A stretch of 64,000 bases of DNA from contig NC_090984.1 in assembly GCF_041146395.1 (NCBI RefSeq), positions 88,485,114-88,549,113 of the forward strand, given 5' to 3'. How positions within the stretch are numbered: position 1 is the first letter of the stretch; every line of letters begins with the position of its first letter. Below are positions 24,817-38,800 of this stretch, piece after piece. The DNA is from Eulemur rufifrons (Eukaryota; Chordata; Mammalia; Primates; Lemuridae). The position numbers and the translations under genes are program-made. Under the pieces are notes generated by a model. That model worked only from the letters and a program-made list of their open reading frames with translations, searched no databases and was not told where the DNA came from.

Positions 24817-25540
24817 AAAAATGCTTTCTTTATTGCCTTCCTCCATTTCTTAATTTCTTTTCCCCACTCCCCTACCAGTATTTCCTGGGTTCACCTCCCA
24901 GACACATTACTTGCACTCAACTTCACAGCATTGCCCCAACATTTGAACAGCATCTACCTCCCAGGTATTGCCTCTAGCTGGTGTCATAACTAGGTCATAC
25001 TAAGGCATTCTACCATGTAAGGGTCAGGGTATTGAGGAAGGATCCCAGAGGGTTAAGTTTCATGCACAGAGTTGAAAGGGAATAGGGTTTTAGGGAACTG
25101 ATGAATGATGGAATTCATATTAATGGTCTCTTAGTCTCTTAATCTTCTTAGTCTTTCTTAGTCTAGGAAGGGAGCAAATAATCAATTTAACAGTGATGTC
25201 TTTGGGAAAAGTCTATTCAGAGTCTTGCAAGAGTCAAATGAAGAATGTTGGAGAGGTGAGAGTGAAGATCTTCCCTAGATGCTTAAAGGGACAGGGGTAA
25301 TCTTCCTAGGAGCATGCGGAATTCTGTAGCCAGGACCATCACATACAGCCTGGAAGGTTGTGCATAACTTCATTCCAGAGCCCACCATTTACAGAGACTC
25401 TGGCATGAATAGCAACCCCTGGAGTTGTGCTGTGCTATATCTGGGTCTGCATATGGAGGCCCTATCTGTAGCTATCCCTCAAATCCTGATATATGAGGTA
25501 GAGCTTGGGAAGGGGTAGTCTCACCAGAAGTATTGTTAGT
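24817..25540. other. Unassigned sequence
   Basis: No gene or repeat is recognised. It includes a short tandem 'cttagtct' duplication at about 25127-25165. Confidence 0.45.
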
Positions 25541-25544
25541 AATA

Positions 25545-25745
25545 GTGAGAAATTTGAACAGCTTACATGTTAATCAATAAAGTACTGGTTGGTGCATGAA
25601 ATCTCTAAACTTTTAAAAATGCGGTAAACCTATATATGACTTGGAAAGAGATATGGCTATGTAAAACAGAAAAGGAAGGGTTTAAAAATTATGCTGATTT
25701 TATACTTATGTTTGTGTTTAAATGTATGAGTATGTTTTGAGATTG
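25545..25745 (+). mobile_element. Old L1/HAL1-type 3' fragment
   Basis: The pattern 'ttaatcaataaagtactggt', 'gcggtaaacctatatatga' and 'cttggaaagagatatggcta' fits the ORF2 C-terminal/3' UTR of an old L1. It is very diverged. Confidence 0.45.
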
Positions 25746-27300
25746 ACTCAAAGTGACTGTATCTAACAAAATGATAACAAGACAGAATTCTCATTGCTAT
25801 ACTTCCTGATGCAAATCTTCAAGGTAAGAGGCGCTTCAAAACCTTAATGTAGACTTCCAGTAGGCTGCCTGTCATCTGTCTAACCCAGGTCTGGTATCAT
25901 GACACCATGTTTTTGCAACCAAACCAGACTGCTAAACACAGTCTTAGATAAGCAAAGATCAATATGCTGGATAAGATTAGGTGTAAATAAAAAATGTTGA
26001 GTATATCTTACCATATGAAGTGATATACAGCCACTTCTGCTTTGTGAAGTTGGCTAGGAATTGGGATCACATTTGCGCAATAACTGATGCAGAATTTCCA
26101 AATTCTCCAGAGCTGTGTACCTATCTGACAGCCCAGGTTTGTTTACCTTCTCCAGCAGACTTAGTGACTAGAAATGATACCTTAGGTAAGGATTTGTTCT
26201 ACACCCAGTGAAATCCTTGACACAAGGCCTCATTTTGATTGTCTTCTTTCTCTGTTTGACTTGGTGACAGCCCTCCCTCCATTCACCCCACCCTTGGCCA
26301 AGCAAGCCCCAAGTGTAGTTTGAATCATCTGTCAGACTGTCTATTCCTTTGTGAATGGCGAGGTAAAGGGTTCTAGAAAGTACCCATTCCATACTTTAGC
26401 ATATTTGTTGTGCCCATAAAGGTTACAGAGACTCAAAAATAAAAACTGGTAAGCCAATGATAATTTTGGTTGTTCATTTTTAGGAGTGAACTTGAGATTC
26501 GAGGAGGAAGTTAAATCAAAATTCAATAGATTTCTTATTTTTACTGTATGATAAGACAACAAAGCCTTTGGAAAAAATCTTAGCTGAGAAGTTGTAGGGA
26601 CTCTCAGTTGAATCTAAAGATAGGCTGAAGCAAAAAAATGAAGCCAGTCCATCCTAATGCCAAACAGCTGCTTTATACGTACAACTGGAACAATGTCAAT
26701 TTTTTCAAGGTATGACAGGAAAGGTTGATTTTTAAATTTCAAAATTGAAAGTAATAAGTTCCATGTCTTCATGTGTTTTATATATACGTTATAATTTTTA
26801 ACAATTTATATTTAACATGTTTTAACATAATTATATTTAATGTTTTTAAAATAAGTTTTTGAGCTTTCTAAAAGAACTCTAAACTTAGAACTCTAAATTT
26901 GTAGATTTAATGTAAACCGTTTGGACTTTTAAATGGTGTTTGAAGGTCTCCATGCCTCAAAAAATGTTTCTGTTTGGAAAAGATATTTTCCAAGCAATCA
27001 ATTAAAATATGTGAGCATATAAAGCTTCCATTTATAAAAGAAGTAAAAACAAATATTTTTTAAACTTCTGCTTGAAAGAATATATATAAATTTTTTGCAT
27101 GAAATATTAAAAAGATATTTCTCAGTTTTGAGACAAATTCTTAATAAGTTCATCTAAGATGCTATTATAAATTAAACAGTTTAAGCTAACACATTTGTTT
27201 CTAAACATAAATACAAAAATAATTCCTATGCATTTAGGAATGATAGCATGTCAAATACATTTAGATATAATCTTACATATGTAAATTGGAATATAGGTTC
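25746..27300. other. Unassigned sequence
   Basis: About 1.5 kb with no gene or repeat that I can name. The second half (26690-27290) is very AT-rich. Confidence 0.45.
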
Positions 27301-27304
27301 AGCT

Positions 27305-28240
27305 GCATATAACAGGGGTCCAAAACAACAGTGTGCTTTGCATAAATTAGTTAGAAGCTTATTTCTCTCTTGTGCACCAGTCTGGAAGTAAATGATGCAA
27401 TGCTAGTCTAGGAGATCTCCTCCATGAGGTCATTCAGGGACCCAGACTTCTTCTATTTTATTATTGCACCATCTCTAGGATGCCTCACTAGTTTTCATGG
27501 TCCATGGTAGCTCACCACCTTATCCACAGTTGAAGCAAGGTAGGAAAAAGGGGGCAGAGCAGGCCACACCTCCTCTGCCCTAAGGGAACAAGCCTAAAGT
27601 TGGGTACAATAGTGCCATTTATACCCCTTCAGCTAGAACTTGATCTTATGGCCACATCTAGGTGCAAGGGAGGCCGGGACTTGGTGGAAACTCAAGATTT
27701 CTCTCATAATAGAGGAAGAAGGGAATGACTGTTGGGGATGGCTGGCAAGCAGTCTTTTCCACAGACTGCACCTTTAGCTACCCAAATATCCAAGTGCACT
27801 TGACTTGCCAAAAGAAATTCCTTCCCTTTTCCCACAGGAGATACTCCCAAAGTCCCATCCAGTTAGATTATCAAGTTGAAAGTCCAGTATCTCTTGATGA
27901 TTGGCAGTTCTCTCGACGTGTGATTCCTTGTGGTTGATCACCTACAGTCTAAGAGAAAGTTCTTTTCTCACCAATGATGATAGATTTGGAACCAAAAAGA
28001 GAAAAGAAGGAAACACAATACAGTCTTTTTTCTGTAGTGGTAATCAAGTTCTCCTGGTGGGAGATTGTGAAGATGCCTGTCCTGGCAATGAAGCAAGGCC
28101 CTGGTTCGGCTCTCTGAGAAGAACTCCCTGGTAGCCCTGGCTCCTGGCCCTGGGGGTAATTCCTTGCCCATCGGCCCCTGTGGCCACATCTGAAGGGCAC
28201 TGAAGAGTAGACATTTCTTGGGAGTTGCACAGCTTGTTTG
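27305..28240 (+). repeat. Ancient interspersed-repeat-like region (family not named)
   Basis: Contains a recognisable order found in many mammalian loci: 'ctccatgaggtcattcaggg', 'acccagacttcttctatttt', 'tcttatggccacatctaggt' and 'gcaagggaggccgggac'. A continuing block follows with 'ccaaatatccaagtgcactt' and 'tctgagaagaactccctgg'. I believe it is an old transposon-derived unit but cannot name it. Overlapping 92-93 codon frames at 27949-28246 on the minus strand are not treated as genes. Confidence 0.4.
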
Positions 28241-28628
28241 GAGCATGTTTACAAATCCAGAGGTTGCTTAGAGAAACAAATCAAATATATGTAAAAATTG
28301 TAAGTTCATGCTAATACTTCCAATTCCAGTCAAACACCAAAGGATTCTTCCTCTCCTTGTGCCATTCCATATTTATACCTACTTTATACCTCAGTAAGAG
28401 TCTATTTCTCAGGATTAGCAATCACTCTATCTATATTTGCTCAATTCTAAAATTAAGCAAATAATTTCAAAATTACTACATCAATACCTCTACTAACAAT
28501 AAACCTACTAAGCAATGTTTAATATTTCTTTATAGTCCTTTTTGTCCCTGGAATATATCTCCCTGATGGTGTACATCAAAATAATAATATTCATTTTGAA
28601 TATAATTTTTTTTGTTCTGTGTGGTTAA
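28241..28628. other. Unassigned sequence
   Basis: AT-rich. No gene or repeat is recognised. Confidence 0.45.
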
Positions 28629-28951
28629 CTTTTTTTTTTTTTTTTGAGACAGAGTCTTGCTTTGTTGCCAGGGCTAGAGTGAGTGCCATGACATCAGCCT
28701 AGCTCACAGCAACCTCAAACTCCTGGGCTCAAGAGATCTTCCTGCCTCAGCCTCCCAAGTAGCTGAGACTGCAGGCTTAGCCACCATGCCCAGCTAATTT
28801 TTTGTTTCTATTTTTAGTTGACTGGCTAATTTTTTTTTTCTATTGTTTTAGTAGATTCGGGGTCTCGCTCTTGCTCAGGCTGGTCTTGAACTTCTGACCT
28901 CCAGCGATCCTCCCGCCTCGGCCTCCCAGAGTGCTAGGATTATAGGCGTGA
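28629..28951 (-). mobile_element. Strepsirrhine Alu, minus strand, slightly 5' truncated
   Basis: The poly-T tail begins at 28630. It reads through the right arm, linker and left arm to 'gctaggattataggcgtgag', where it stops about 15 bp short of the Alu head. Flanks ggttaac and tgttaac are a weak candidate target duplication. Confidence 0.93.
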
Positions 28952-29379
28952 GAATGTTAACATTTTGATATATATTGAAGTTCATCTGTTTCTGTTTGTA
29001 TTCAACTTTAGGGTTTTCCCTTTCCTTTATGATTTATCAATTACTTTTGATCAACAGAAGTACCAATAGAGACATATCCCCCAAAAAGAAGATTATAAGG
29101 AAAAGGTTGATTTCCTTAAAGTTTAAGAAGCACTTATACACCGAAAGAAAAAAATCCTAATAGAAAAAACAGGCAAAGGACATAAACAGAAGTTAATAAA
29201 AAAATTAGAAATGGCCAATGAATAAATGAATTAATAGGGCCTACCTCACTGAACTATTTTGAGAAGAAAATAAGATGCATGATTGCCCTAGTGGTCAGCC
29301 ACATAGTAAGTCCTAAATAAATCATGATAACTTTATGAAATCACATCATGAAATAAATCACTATAATGATGTTCATGAT
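28952..29379. other. Unassigned sequence
   Basis: AT-rich. No gene or repeat is recognised. Confidence 0.45.
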
Positions 29380-29720
29380 TCTTGTTTTCATGCATAATCT
29401 AAAAATAAAACAATGATGTATCACTTTTTCACATTTCAGATTAGACAAGTTTTTAGAAGTTATTTTTAATATAATGGTAATACATAATGTTGGTGATAGT
29501 ATTAAGAAAACAACTGTTTTCATGTACTTTTTGCAAACTCTTACTCAGTAATTATATTTTAAGGCAATTACCATAACAGTATAACCAAATAAATGTGACA
29601 AGATGCATGTACAATGATGCTTACATGCCAAGAAACAAAAAAGAGCTAGAAATAAATTAAATGCCTATCTATGAAGAATTAACTAAATAAATTATGACAC
29701 ATCCAGCCTGTTTTAATTTA
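29380..29720 (+). mobile_element. Old L1-type 3' fragment
   Basis: Shows the degraded ORF2-end order 'ggtaatacataatgttggtg', 'tactcagtaattatatttta', 'gatgcatgtacaatgatgct' and 'aaatgcctatctatgaagaa'. Old and frame-broken. Confidence 0.5.
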
Positions 29721-30120
29721 CTTTAGATCCCCTGAATAGTTCAACTATTTTAAGCTCATTTTACCATCAGACATTTAAAAAGAAAAATAATTGTATTTAT
29801 TGGATGTAAGAACAAAAAGAAAGACACAGATATTTCCCAGTGGGAATTCCCCCCCAAACCCTCTTACGCTGGTCCTAGTGAAAGATTTTCATGGGTGCAG
29901 GTGTGATTTCCTTCAGAATGGATGTGTTTTACTCCTCCTCTATCATAGGACATTTACAGGCTTCCTAATTTAGAATAATATAGAAAAAAGGGTTGGCCAG
30001 GGTTTTGTATAGGTAGGATGGAGGTAATACTGACAACAACAGCCCCAATGTGTCCAGGGCTCAGAACATTTATAGCATCTCTACAGATTTCTTCCTACTA
30101 GAGTAGATAGCTTTTTATTC
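29721..30120. other. Unassigned sequence
   Basis: No gene or repeat is recognised. Confidence 0.45.
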
Positions 30121-30877
30121 ACCAGTGATATAGTTTGGATGTTTGTCCCCTCTGAATCTCATGTTGAAATTTGACCCCAATGTTGGACGTGGGGCCTAAT
30201 GGGAGGTATTTGGGTCATAGGGGTGAATCTCTCAAGAATGGCTTCGTGCTGTCCTCATAGTAATGAGTGAGCTCTTGCTCTATTAGTTCTCATGAGATCT
30301 GATTGTCAAAAGGAGACTTGGTGGGCATGATGGCTCACGCCTGTAATCCTAGCACTTTGGGAGGCTGAGACAGGAGGATCCCTCGAGGCCAGGAGTTTGA
30401 GACCAGCCTGAGCAAGAGCAAAATCCTCGTCTCTACAAAAAAAAAAATATAGAAAAATTAGCCAGGTGTGGTGGCGCATGCCTGTAGTCCCAGCCGCTCA
30501 GGAGGCTGAGGGAAGAGGATCGCTTAAGCCAAGGAGTTTGAGGTTACTGTGAGCTATGATGATGCCATTGCATTCCCGCCTGGGCAACAGAGCAAGATTC
30601 TGTCTCAAAAAAAAAAAAAAAAAATTAAAAGGAGCCTGGCACCTTTCATTTCTCTCTCTCTTGCTCCCTCTCTCACCATGTGACATACCTGCTCACCCTT
30701 TACCTTCTGCCATGAATAAAAGCTTCCTGAGGCCCTCACCAGGAGCAGATGCTGGTCCCATGCTTCTTGTATAGCCTGCAGAACTGTGAGCTAAACAAAC
30801 CTCTTTTCTTTATACTAATAAATCACCCAGCCTCAGGTATCTCCTTTATAGCAATGCAAACAGACTGAGACAACCAG
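30121..30877 (+). mobile_element. ERVL-MaLR solo LTR (MST-type) with 5-bp TSD, split by an Alu
   Basis: The LTR body is 30126-30872, starting tgatatagtttggatgtttg and ending in ca. Identical 5-bp duplications accag lie at 30121-30125 and 30873-30877. Internal landmarks: 'gttggacgtggggcctaatg', 'ggagcctggcacctttcatt', 'gcttcctgaggccctcacca' and 'aacctcttttctttatacta'. There are no internal retroviral genes, so this is a solo LTR left by recombination. LTRs of this class carry polymerase II promoter and polyadenylation signals, but activity here is unknown. Confidence 0.92.
30308..30637 (+). mobile_element. Alu inside the MST LTR
   Basis: The body runs about 30319-30626. Flanking aaaaggagact (30308-30318) and aaaaggagcct (30627-30637) are the duplicated LTR target, with one mismatch. 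The linker is short and the right arm reads 'gagctatgatgatgccattg', so it is an older-type Alu than those at 10367 or 32971. Confidence 0.93.
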
Positions 30878-31249
30878 TGTCTCAGTTCCAGCCTGTTACA
30901 GCAGACAGCAAAGGGGCAGCACCTCTCTTTGGTATACATTTCACTTTAAAACCCAGGAAGACAGGAGCAGGTCAAACTAACATTGGCTCAACAGTTTTAT
31001 CTAATACAGGGAGACAAGTCTAATAAATAAGAATATTCTTCTGCCTGGGTCCTGCTGACCCTCACAAAGTTATCTTTTAATTCATGACGATTCTCATTGC
31101 CTTAACTCTGAATATGGCTATGGCCCTGGCTGCTGTATTTTTACAAGAAGAGGAAAAACATCTGCGGAGGAAAGTTTCCACTCACAGACAGAATCTTCTT
31201 CACCATCATAATTCCAACCCTCAAGTTAGATCACCACAATCAAAATGTT
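30878..31249. other. Unassigned sequence
   Basis: No gene or repeat is recognised. Confidence 0.45.
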
Positions 31250-31445
31250 AAAAATTGTCACTATACCACAAAATGGAAATCTACGCAGCCATTAAAACCC
31301 ACAGTGTAGATCTACATTTGTTGATATACAAATATACATCTGGCAAATTTTAAAGTTAAACAAGCTACAAACAACTCTGTATGGTGTTATCCCAGTTAAG
31401 AAGGATCTCAAAGGAAATACACTAATATATTAGCAATATTTACCT
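31250..31445 (+). mobile_element. Old L1 3' end fragment
   Basis: Degraded ORF2-terminal order: 'aaatggaaatctacgcagcc', 'attaaaacccacagtgtaga' and 'gttaaacaagctacaaacaa', with 'gtatggtgttatcccagtta'. Edges are approximate. Confidence 0.5.
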
Positions 31446-31489
31446 GGGATTTTCTTTAAGTAAATTATTTTATTGCTGTTCATATAATC

Positions 31490-31842
31490 TCAATATTTTT
31501 TTTTTTTTTTTTTTTTTTTGAGGCAGAGTCTCTGTTGCCCAGGCTAGAGTGCCGTGGCGTCAGCCTAGCTCACAGCAACCTCCAACTCCTGAACTCAAGC
31601 GATCCTCCTGCCTCAGCCTCCCGAGTAGCTGGGACTACAGGCATGCGCCATCATGCCCGGCTAATTTTTCTATATATATTTTTAGCTTTCCATATAATTT
31701 CTTTCTAGTTTTAGTAGAGACGGGGTCTCGCTGTTGCCCAGGCTAGTCTCGAACTCCTGAGCTCAAACAATCCGCCCGCCTTGGCCTCCCAGAGTGTTAG
31801 GATTACAGGCGTGAGCCACCACGCCCAGCCTCAATATTTTTT
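31490..31842 (-). mobile_element. Strepsirrhine Alu, minus strand, full length, with TSD
   Basis: The body runs about 31502-31830. The poly-T merges with the target duplication: tcaatatttttt occurs at 31490-31501 and 31831-31842. It has the expanded linker ('tagctttccatataatttct') and retained CpGs. Confidence 0.96.
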
Positions 31843-32023
31843 AATCTGGCTATTTTATTTGTATTATTACTGAGAGTTTTCTTCAAATTTCAATCATTCT
31901 TGATGTAATATACCATTTCATCTCATTTTATATTACTTTATCTCAACATTTCATCTTATTTGGGTGTTCTGAGCTAATTTTATTCATGAAAAATGACAAC
32001 TGTTATGTCCCATTACTTGTATT

Positions 32024-33314
<1,291 letters not shown>

Positions 33315-33399
33315 ATAAAGAACAGTCCAGAGGGGAAAAATGTTTAAATTATATTAATTCCAACACACAAGGGATAAAAGCTACTAATATTTAGTGACT

Positions 33400-33840
33400 T
33401 TCCTTATTGTCTTTTATGCCTGTATCTATACATTTTTAAACATATAGGGATTATATTCAATATACATTTAACATTTGAACTAAATTAATTTTATACCAAT
33501 ATTCAATATTACTCACTTAAAATTTATGTCAAAATTTTCTAACATCATTTGTCTTCAAAAATATGATTTCTAAATGGCTGCATAACATTCCAATAAATAA
33601 AGTCACCACAACTTGTTCAGTTTATTCTTTTTGCTGGATATTTAAGCGGCTTGCTAGTTTTCTTTATTATAAATAAAGCTGAGACATTCTTGGACATAAA
33701 TCTTTCTTTTTTCATCTCTAAATATCTCCTAGGATGTGTTCCCATAAAGGAATTTACTGAGCAAGTTTATTTGTAAATCACTTAACATTCCCCTTTGTGA
33801 AAACAGGTCATAGAGGAATGTACCTTTTTTTATCATCCAA
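33400..33840 (-). mobile_element. Old L1-type LINE fragment
   Basis: Reverse-strand LINE landmarks: 'aaatggctgcataacattcc', 'tattctttttgctggatatt', 'ctttattataaataaagctg' and 'ggatgtgttcccataaagga'. Diverged, with approximate edges. Confidence 0.6.
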
Positions 33841-33914
33841 TGAACAAAGATATTGCTTTAGTTTTGACTTTGTGGTCTAACAGTTTGCCCTGGGATAATC
33901 CATTAATAGCCAGA

Positions 33915-34140
33915 AATCCATTTTTAGCTTTATTGAGTTATAATTTATATACAAAAAAATCACACACATTTACTGTGTACATCCTGATGAGTTTGGACAT
34001 ATGGCATATACTCGTGATACCATCACTACAGCAAAGGTTCTAAACATATCTTCCACCTCCAAACCTTTTCTTGTGTCCTTTTGAGGGTTTTGTTTTGTTC
34101 ATTTGTTTTGGTAAGAACATTTAACATGGGATCTGCCCTC

Positions 34141-34179
<39 letters not shown>

Positions 34180-34650
34180 TTTTGAGACAGAGTCTCGCTC
34201 TGTTGCCTGGGCTAGAGTGAGTGCTGTGGCGTCAGCCTAGCTCACAGCAACCTCAAACTCCTGGGCTTAAGCAATCCTACTGCCTCAACCTCCTTCCTGA
34301 GTAGCTGGGACTACAGGCATGCGCCACCATGCCTGGCTAATTTTTTCTACATATATATTTTAGGTAGCCAGATAATTTCTTTCTACTTTTAGTAGACACA
34401 GGGTCTCACTCTTGCTCAGACTGGTCTCGAACTCCTGACCTCGAGCGATCCACCCACCTTGGCCTCCCAGAGTGCTAGGATTACAGGCATAAGCCACGGC
34501 ACCCGGCCCTGTCCTCTTAATATTTTAAAGTGCACAATACTCGTTGTTAATTATAAGAACTATGTTGTACAGCAGATCTCTAGAATTTATTCACTTTACA
34601 TAACAAACATTATACCCATTGAAAAACAACTCCTCATAGAAATCCATTTG
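33915..34650 (-). mobile_element. Old L1 3' UTR-type fragment (split by an Alu)
   Basis: The halves 33915-34132 and 34524-34650 read collinearly as the reverse of an old L1 3' region: 'ttagctttattgagttataa', 'atcctgatgagtttggacat', 'accatcactacagcaaaggt', [Alu], 'agtgcacaatactcgttgtt' and 'cattatacccattgaaaaac'. Confidence 0.6.
34133..34523 (-). mobile_element. Strepsirrhine Alu, minus strand, with TSD and an (AT)n-expanded tail
   Basis: The Alu body runs about 34171-34508. Duplications ctgccctcttaatat (34133-34147) and ctgtcctcttaatat (34509-34523) match at 14 of 15. An (AT)n run of about 28 bp at 34143-34170 sits between the target and the poly-T, so the microsatellite arose at the tail. 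Confidence 0.95.
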
Positions 34651-35029
34651 TCTTTTTCTATCCCAAATCTACTCCTTTTAAATCTGAGAACAAAGGATAC
34701 AAATTGATCTTTTATTTCATTAAGACAACACTCTCAAAAAGCAGTAATACTTGAGTTGTAATCTACAGGTCAAATAAGATTCTGGCATAAACCTAATGAG
34801 TGAATTTAGCCAGAAAAAAGTGCTTCAGGTTCTACATCGTGTTTTAGATGGTTTCAAGTGAGACATCATCCAGAAGCAGTGACCTCTTTAGAGATGACAT
34901 TAAAGCAAGATCATCACTGCCAGTTTAGTCTAGATGTGATCTGGGATCTAACAAAGACTTCTACATAGACTTCCAGGGCATGATGGGTAAAGGTTTCCCC
35001 ATGTATACAGTAGAGAAAACCAAACTGTT
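34651..35029. other. Unassigned sequence
   Basis: No gene or repeat is recognised. Confidence 0.4.
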
Positions 35030-35878
35030 TTTTCCTTCTACTACACTCACACCACTCTCAATGCTTCACTTCTGACACTAGATGAGGGTTTTTTTCCAAT
35101 TCTCAGATACCAGCTGAGTGTCCTATAATTTAACTTAATTATGACACTACCTGAAGTTAGTGCAGACCCCACAAGTTAAGGGCTTAGTCCCACAAGACTG
35201 CCCCCCACTTCAGACACCAATCGAAAGAAATGGGTCCTCTAGTTACCCACAACTTCAGTCCAACGTGGCTACAAATCAGTGGTTCCCATGACCTCCTCAT
35301 CTGGTTCAGTCATTTGCTAGAATGGTTCACAGAACTCAGGGAAACACATTTACTGGTTTATTATAAAGGGTATTACAAAGAATACAGATGAATGAACAGC
35401 CAGATGAAAAGGACGTAAAGTAAGGAATGTGGGAAGGGGTGCAGTGCTTGCAGCCCGTTCTCCATGTGCTCAGCAACCCAGAAGCTCTCTGAGGCCCATA
35501 GCTCAGAGATTTTTATGGAAGATTTATCTTATCGGCGTGATCAATTGTTAACTCAAATCTCCAGCCCACCTCCCCTTCCCAGAGGATTGGGAAAGGGTCT
35601 GAAAGTGTCAAGCTTCCAATTGGGGGTTGGTGTTTCTGGTGACCAGCCCCCATCCAGAAGTCCACCAAGAGTCACCTCATTAGGACAAAAGATGCTCCTA
35701 TCATCCAGGAAATTCCAAGGGATTAGGAGCTCTGTGTCAGGAACTGAGGCCAAAGATCAAATATTAGAAATAATTATGTACCTAGCACCCATATTGCTCA
35801 GGAAATTACAAGAGATTTAAGAGTTCTGTGCCAGAAACCAGGAGCAGAGAGCAAATATATAGTTTTTATGATGTTGCA
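35030..35878 (+). mobile_element. ERVL LTR (MLT2-type)
   Basis: Long and collinear with MLT2 LTRs: 'gtgcagaccccacaagttaa', 'gttacccacaacttcagtcc', 'aacgtggctacaaatcagtg', 'tttactggtttattataaag', 'gaacagccagatgaaaagga', 'gtgaccagcccccatccaga' and 'atcatccaggaaattccaag'. A partial internal duplication ('caggaaattacaagagattt') lies near 35800. The left edge is approximate and no target duplication was found. No retroviral coding sequence is attached. The 118-codon frame at 35464-35820 is a by-product of LTR sequence. Confidence 0.85.
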
Positions 35879-38800
35879 CCCACCGCTTTCCCAAACATCA
35901 CTGCTGCCTTCCTCTCTCGGGTCTACACAGCTTTGCTCCCTTGGTTTTACACATGGTAACTTTGGCTCTTGATCATTGGTCTTAAGAAATATTAATTTCT
36001 GTTTTTAGAATTCATTTTATGTTGCAACCCTAAGGTCTGAGCACAAAAAGAAAAAATAGAATTCATTTCATGATGGTTTACTTGAACCTCTTAGGGGATT
36101 TTTTTTGTTGGTTTTGTTTTTGTGTTTAGCTCTCTACAAGCTGTTGTCAAGTACATTTTTAAACAGTGAAAATCTCCCCCCTCCCTCCTTCCACCCCAGG
36201 AAAAATCTTACTTGGAACTCCAGTAGACAAAACCCATCAAAGCTGCTCTGCTGTTTGAACCAGGCAGGAATTTTTCCCCTAATACTTCACTAATCCCTAC
36301 TCTCAAGCCAAGTGGCCCCCAAATCTTTTCAGAGAACCCCTAAGCTTAAAAGCCACAGGCTTATATCAAACCAAAATTTGGTTCACTGAAACAGGAACTG
36401 AGAGCAACCATCAAAGTGCCCAAATGCACACTGAAGTGCTCCTGGGCAACTCAACTTAAAAAATGATAAAACTTCAATTTGTTCCATTTATATAGCAGAA
36501 GTTAGTGATGAAGCCAACAGCATATTTACTTTGCATGTGCTTGCATCCAGTTCAGCACAGACTTCATTTTATTGAGCATTTTCTATGTGCCTATTAGCAG
36601 AGCTTATCTTGTTCTGAGGGCTTGATGATAATTCTGTCCTGTCCCATTGGCGTGAGGAAGTCAGTCTGCAACAGCCTTATTTGGAACACAAAAGAATACT
36701 GAAATAATCTGCTTTATCCTTGGATGGGGCAGAATTTAGACAGAAGTAGGTTTTCCTGAAAGGCAACACAATTTCACCAAGTGCCCGATGGCTTATAGGG
36801 TCACCTGCGTTCTTCCAAACTTCTTCTGAAAAGAAATGGTAATGCAACAAGATCTTCTAGTCCTGAAATTGTTCATTAACATTGTCATAATCATGCAGTG
36901 ACTCTTAGGCATCATGTTGTGGTACATTGTGCCCTGGTGTTTGTCAACATTCATAACAAAGCACGTTGCTGTAATTATTAACATAGTCATGAGTCAATGC
37001 AGTTATACGTTAGAACTTAAGGCCAAACCACAAAACACAGATGCACAGTCTAGTATACAAACTAAGTACATTACCTCACACAGACTGTAATGCTCTGGGA
37101 ATTTTCCTTGGGTGCTAGGCTAGAAAGGGGCACTCTTTAGTTTGCATGGTCTTTGCGATTACATCGGAGAATTTTGAGGCCATCACCTACCTCCTAATTC
37201 TCATAAATCCTGAATGTGTATATAAGAACTGAAGAATACAGAAGCCCTTGAGTCTGTGTGATTTAAACCTATGCTGTCTGCAGACAACAAACATGTAGTT
37301 GTCACAACCGGATGAAGGATTGATTGACAGAAAAATTCCAACAGACTCAGTTAAATCATGTAAAGTGTTTTTAATGGCAAAGTGCACAGAAATGTGTGGG
37401 AGTGGTTACACAAGGCAGGAGGCAATGTGACATGCTCTCAAACTAAGGTACAGGACGGTTGCCAGCACTGAGTGCGGATTCCACCAGGCATGAGAAGTTT
37501 CCTTTGCCTTTCTCACAGAAGCTGCTGCAACCCCCTGCTCACCTCCACTCCCGACATACTTTTCTACCTACTGCCAACTGCTCTGGGCACTACCTGCTCA
37601 CCAGGTGTAAGTAACTGGTACAAAACAACGCTAGCACATTTCTGAACGTTCACTGTGTGGCTGGGCAAATGGGAGGTGAGTTTCCCAGGCACAACATCCC
37701 TTAGCTTGCCCAGGCTTTAGGTCCTCCTGCAGTTTAGTCTGGCAACATGATCATGCAGAAAGAATAAAACAACTTCTATGATAAAAGTCGAAAAATGATA
37801 TTGGGCAATGTAGAGGAAAACAGATGATCTCACCTAATTGTTCTGAACATAGTGAAATTTCTTATCATATAGGTTCTCTAAGTTAAGGCCTAGCCAACTT
37901 TGGGAGTGATCATCATTCCTTCCTTCATTCATTCATCCATTCACGTGTGACATCTTTTTAGCCCTTCCTATGGTATATAATCACCAATAGAACCAGGTTC
38001 ACATAGACTTCTCTGGGCTTGTTTTGGAATCTCTATATAAAAGCAAGAGTTCCTATGAAGGGACTGCATAAATATTAATAATAGAAGGAAGAATAATCAT
38101 TTGAAGGTTTTTATAAATGCATGTAATTTACCTTTAACCAGATACTTAAAGGCAAGATTTGAAACTAAAGGGAAAAAAATCATATATTTTCTAGATTGGT
38201 CACAAATATTGATTTGAAGGACATAAAAAATAAAATATACTTTAATTTAGAAGGGACTCTGGTGAGACTCACTATTAATAACCAGGTAGAAATCCAACTT
38301 GGCGCAAAAGGCACTACGTGGGCTGGGAGACTTGTCAGAGAGCAGTGCCAGGTAGGGACAGACCTCAAATGACCAAAGCGGTCCCTAGAACACTATGTAG
38401 CACGTAAGTACGTGATTGTTTGCCCAGTTGGTTATTTTATTGTTAATAGCTAAGTCTTTTGCTGCCATGAACATGCATTGGGCAGCATATAGAGATAAAT
38501 GGTTTATAAAATGTTTTGGAAATGGCAACATTTGTCCCTATCCAGACTTTCCTGGAATTCACCTTGTTTGTGGGATTTTTGGAAACCCCAAGATGACTGA
38601 AATCCAAAGTTTCATAGTGACCAAGAATTATAGTAATGCAAAATTTTCTCTCTTTACTCCTCTTTTTCCCCAAGCAAATGAAGTGTGTTTTGTATTTTAG
38701 GTCTCCAAATACTGTTCACAAAACTTAATTTATTTCTGTACTCTGTGACTCATATTGGTTTTAGTTAATAGCATCTGTTCTTCTGTTCTGATTTTTATTA

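Noticed and set aside
35464..35820. 118-codon frame on the plus strand
   Set aside because: It falls inside the MLT2-type LTR, which carries no coding region.
37921..37944. Short ATTC-type repeat as a CRISPR or other array
   Set aside because: Only a few imperfect 4-bp units; it is a plain microsatellite, and CRISPR arrays do not occur in mammalian genomes.
38416..38700. 94-codon frame starting with a hydrophobic, signal-like stretch and two cysteine-containing motifs
   Set aside because: No recognisable family, no promoter or splice context, and a single short frame of this kind is expected by chance in 64 kb.
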